Assembly: GCA_023954415.1 (NCBI GenBank)
Contig: JAMLIB010000008.1
Location: 1-64,000, forward strand
Direction: 5' to 3'
DNA length: 64,000 bases
Source of the DNA: Trueperaceae bacterium
GTDB lineage: Bacteria > Deinococcota > Deinococci > Deinococcales > Trueperaceae
Below, piece after piece: positions 63,758 to 64,000 of this stretch; within the stretch, counting starts at the first letter, position 1, and every line of letters begins with the position of its first letter. The position numbers and the translations under genes are program-made. The notes below the pieces were generated by a model. It was not told where the DNA came from. It did no database searches and saw only the letters and a program-made list of their open reading frames with translations.

Positions 63758-64000
63758 ATGGTTACTCCGCACCCCGTTCGGACCCTTAGGCTCCTGTCGA
63801 CCCTGGCATTGGGGGTACTCATGACCGCTTTCGCGTTCGCGCAGGGGGCCGACCAGGCCGACCTGCCGGTCACCCGCGTCGTGCTCTTCACCAACGGCGT
63901 CGGCTACTTCGAGCATGAGGGGACCGTCACGGGCAACCAGGTCCTGAACCTGGAAGTGCCGCGTAGCGAGATGGACGACATGCTCCAGAGCCTCGTGCTG
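63758..64000 (+). CDS. Secreted DUF4139-like protein (5' part, runs off the window)
   Basis: The first 81 codons of a longer gene. The N-terminus has a signal peptide (LLSTLALGVLMTAFAFAQ). The mature start, LPVTRVVLFTNGVGYFEHEG, then VPRSEMDDMLQSLVL, resembles the N-terminal β domain of DUF4139 proteins, whose function is not established. TAGCAT lies 6 bases before the ATG, and no ribosome-binding site is seen. The rest lies beyond 64000, so length and domain order cannot be judged. Confidence 0.65.
   Translation, partial: MVTPHPVRTLRLLSTLALGVLMTAFAFAQGADQADLPVTRVVLFTNGVGYFEHEGTVTGNQVLNLEVPRSEMDDMLQSLVL

Overview
The window is a GC-rich bacterial chromosome segment of about 64 kb. It carries housekeeping and envelope genes and shows no phage, insertion sequence, CRISPR array or plasmid genes. 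The best guess for the source is Deinococcota, probably near Truepera. Supporting points are a carboxypeptidase Taq (M32) gene, a large ATPase/BTAD transcription activator of the kind common in Deinococcus relatives, a TmrAB-like heterodimeric ABC exporter, a DarA c-di-AMP receptor, and many genes whose start codon lies 5-9 bases after a TANNNT -10 box (leaderless transcription). The taxonomy is inferred from gene content only.

Layout. 1-5.1 kb: rpiA-acpS-rnhA, then an M20 peptidase with an orphan NarL-type response regulator, a double-stranded-RNA-binding-domain protein and a small unknown gene. 5.2-15 kb: a cation/proton antiporter with universal-stress domains, a CRP-like regulator, a DsbA-like protein coupled to carboxypeptidase Taq, a dynamin-like GTPase, pheA with a small S4-domain gene, and a Uma2-family protein. 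15-18 kb: carB. 18-28.5 kb, all on the minus strand: an unknown 544-residue protein, RNase R, polyprenyl synthase, Rex, a SPOR-domain protein, a TPR protein and rlmN. 28.6-38 kb, all on the plus strand: glgC, ftsH, a pseudokinase-like PASTA protein and a two-gene ABC exporter. 38-46 kb, mixed: a secreted DUF11-like protein, a Sel1-repeat membrane protein, darA, an MFS transporter, tRNA-Ala, a YciI gene broken by an in-frame TGA, a ZIP transporter, a lipoprotein and a PfkB kinase. 46-51 kb: a complete BMP-type nucleoside ABC importer operon. 51-64 kb: an EamA protein, a membrane J-domain protein, a frameshifted acetyltransferase, tRNA-Lys, a secreted protein, a small gene, the BTAD activator, two secreted repeat proteins, an ABC ATPase/permease pair, nagA, and the start of a DUF4139-like gene.

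How the genes work together. Cell-envelope and stress functions dominate (FtsH, SPOR, PASTA, TPR and Sel1 proteins, J-domain protein, DsbA-like protein, polyprenyl synthase). The most striking signal surrounds the BTAD activator at 55230-58001. Two flanking minus-strand transcription units, the 84-residue gene and the secreted repeat-protein pair, share an identical layout of TTAAG-N6-TTAAG-N11-TANNNT. The 11-base repeat period and the position next to the -10 box are what SARP/OmpR-type activators use, so this looks like a small local regulon that may not have been described.

Two genes carry single lesions: an in-frame TGA in the YciI gene and a one-base deletion in the GNAT gene. Either could be real decay or an assembly error.
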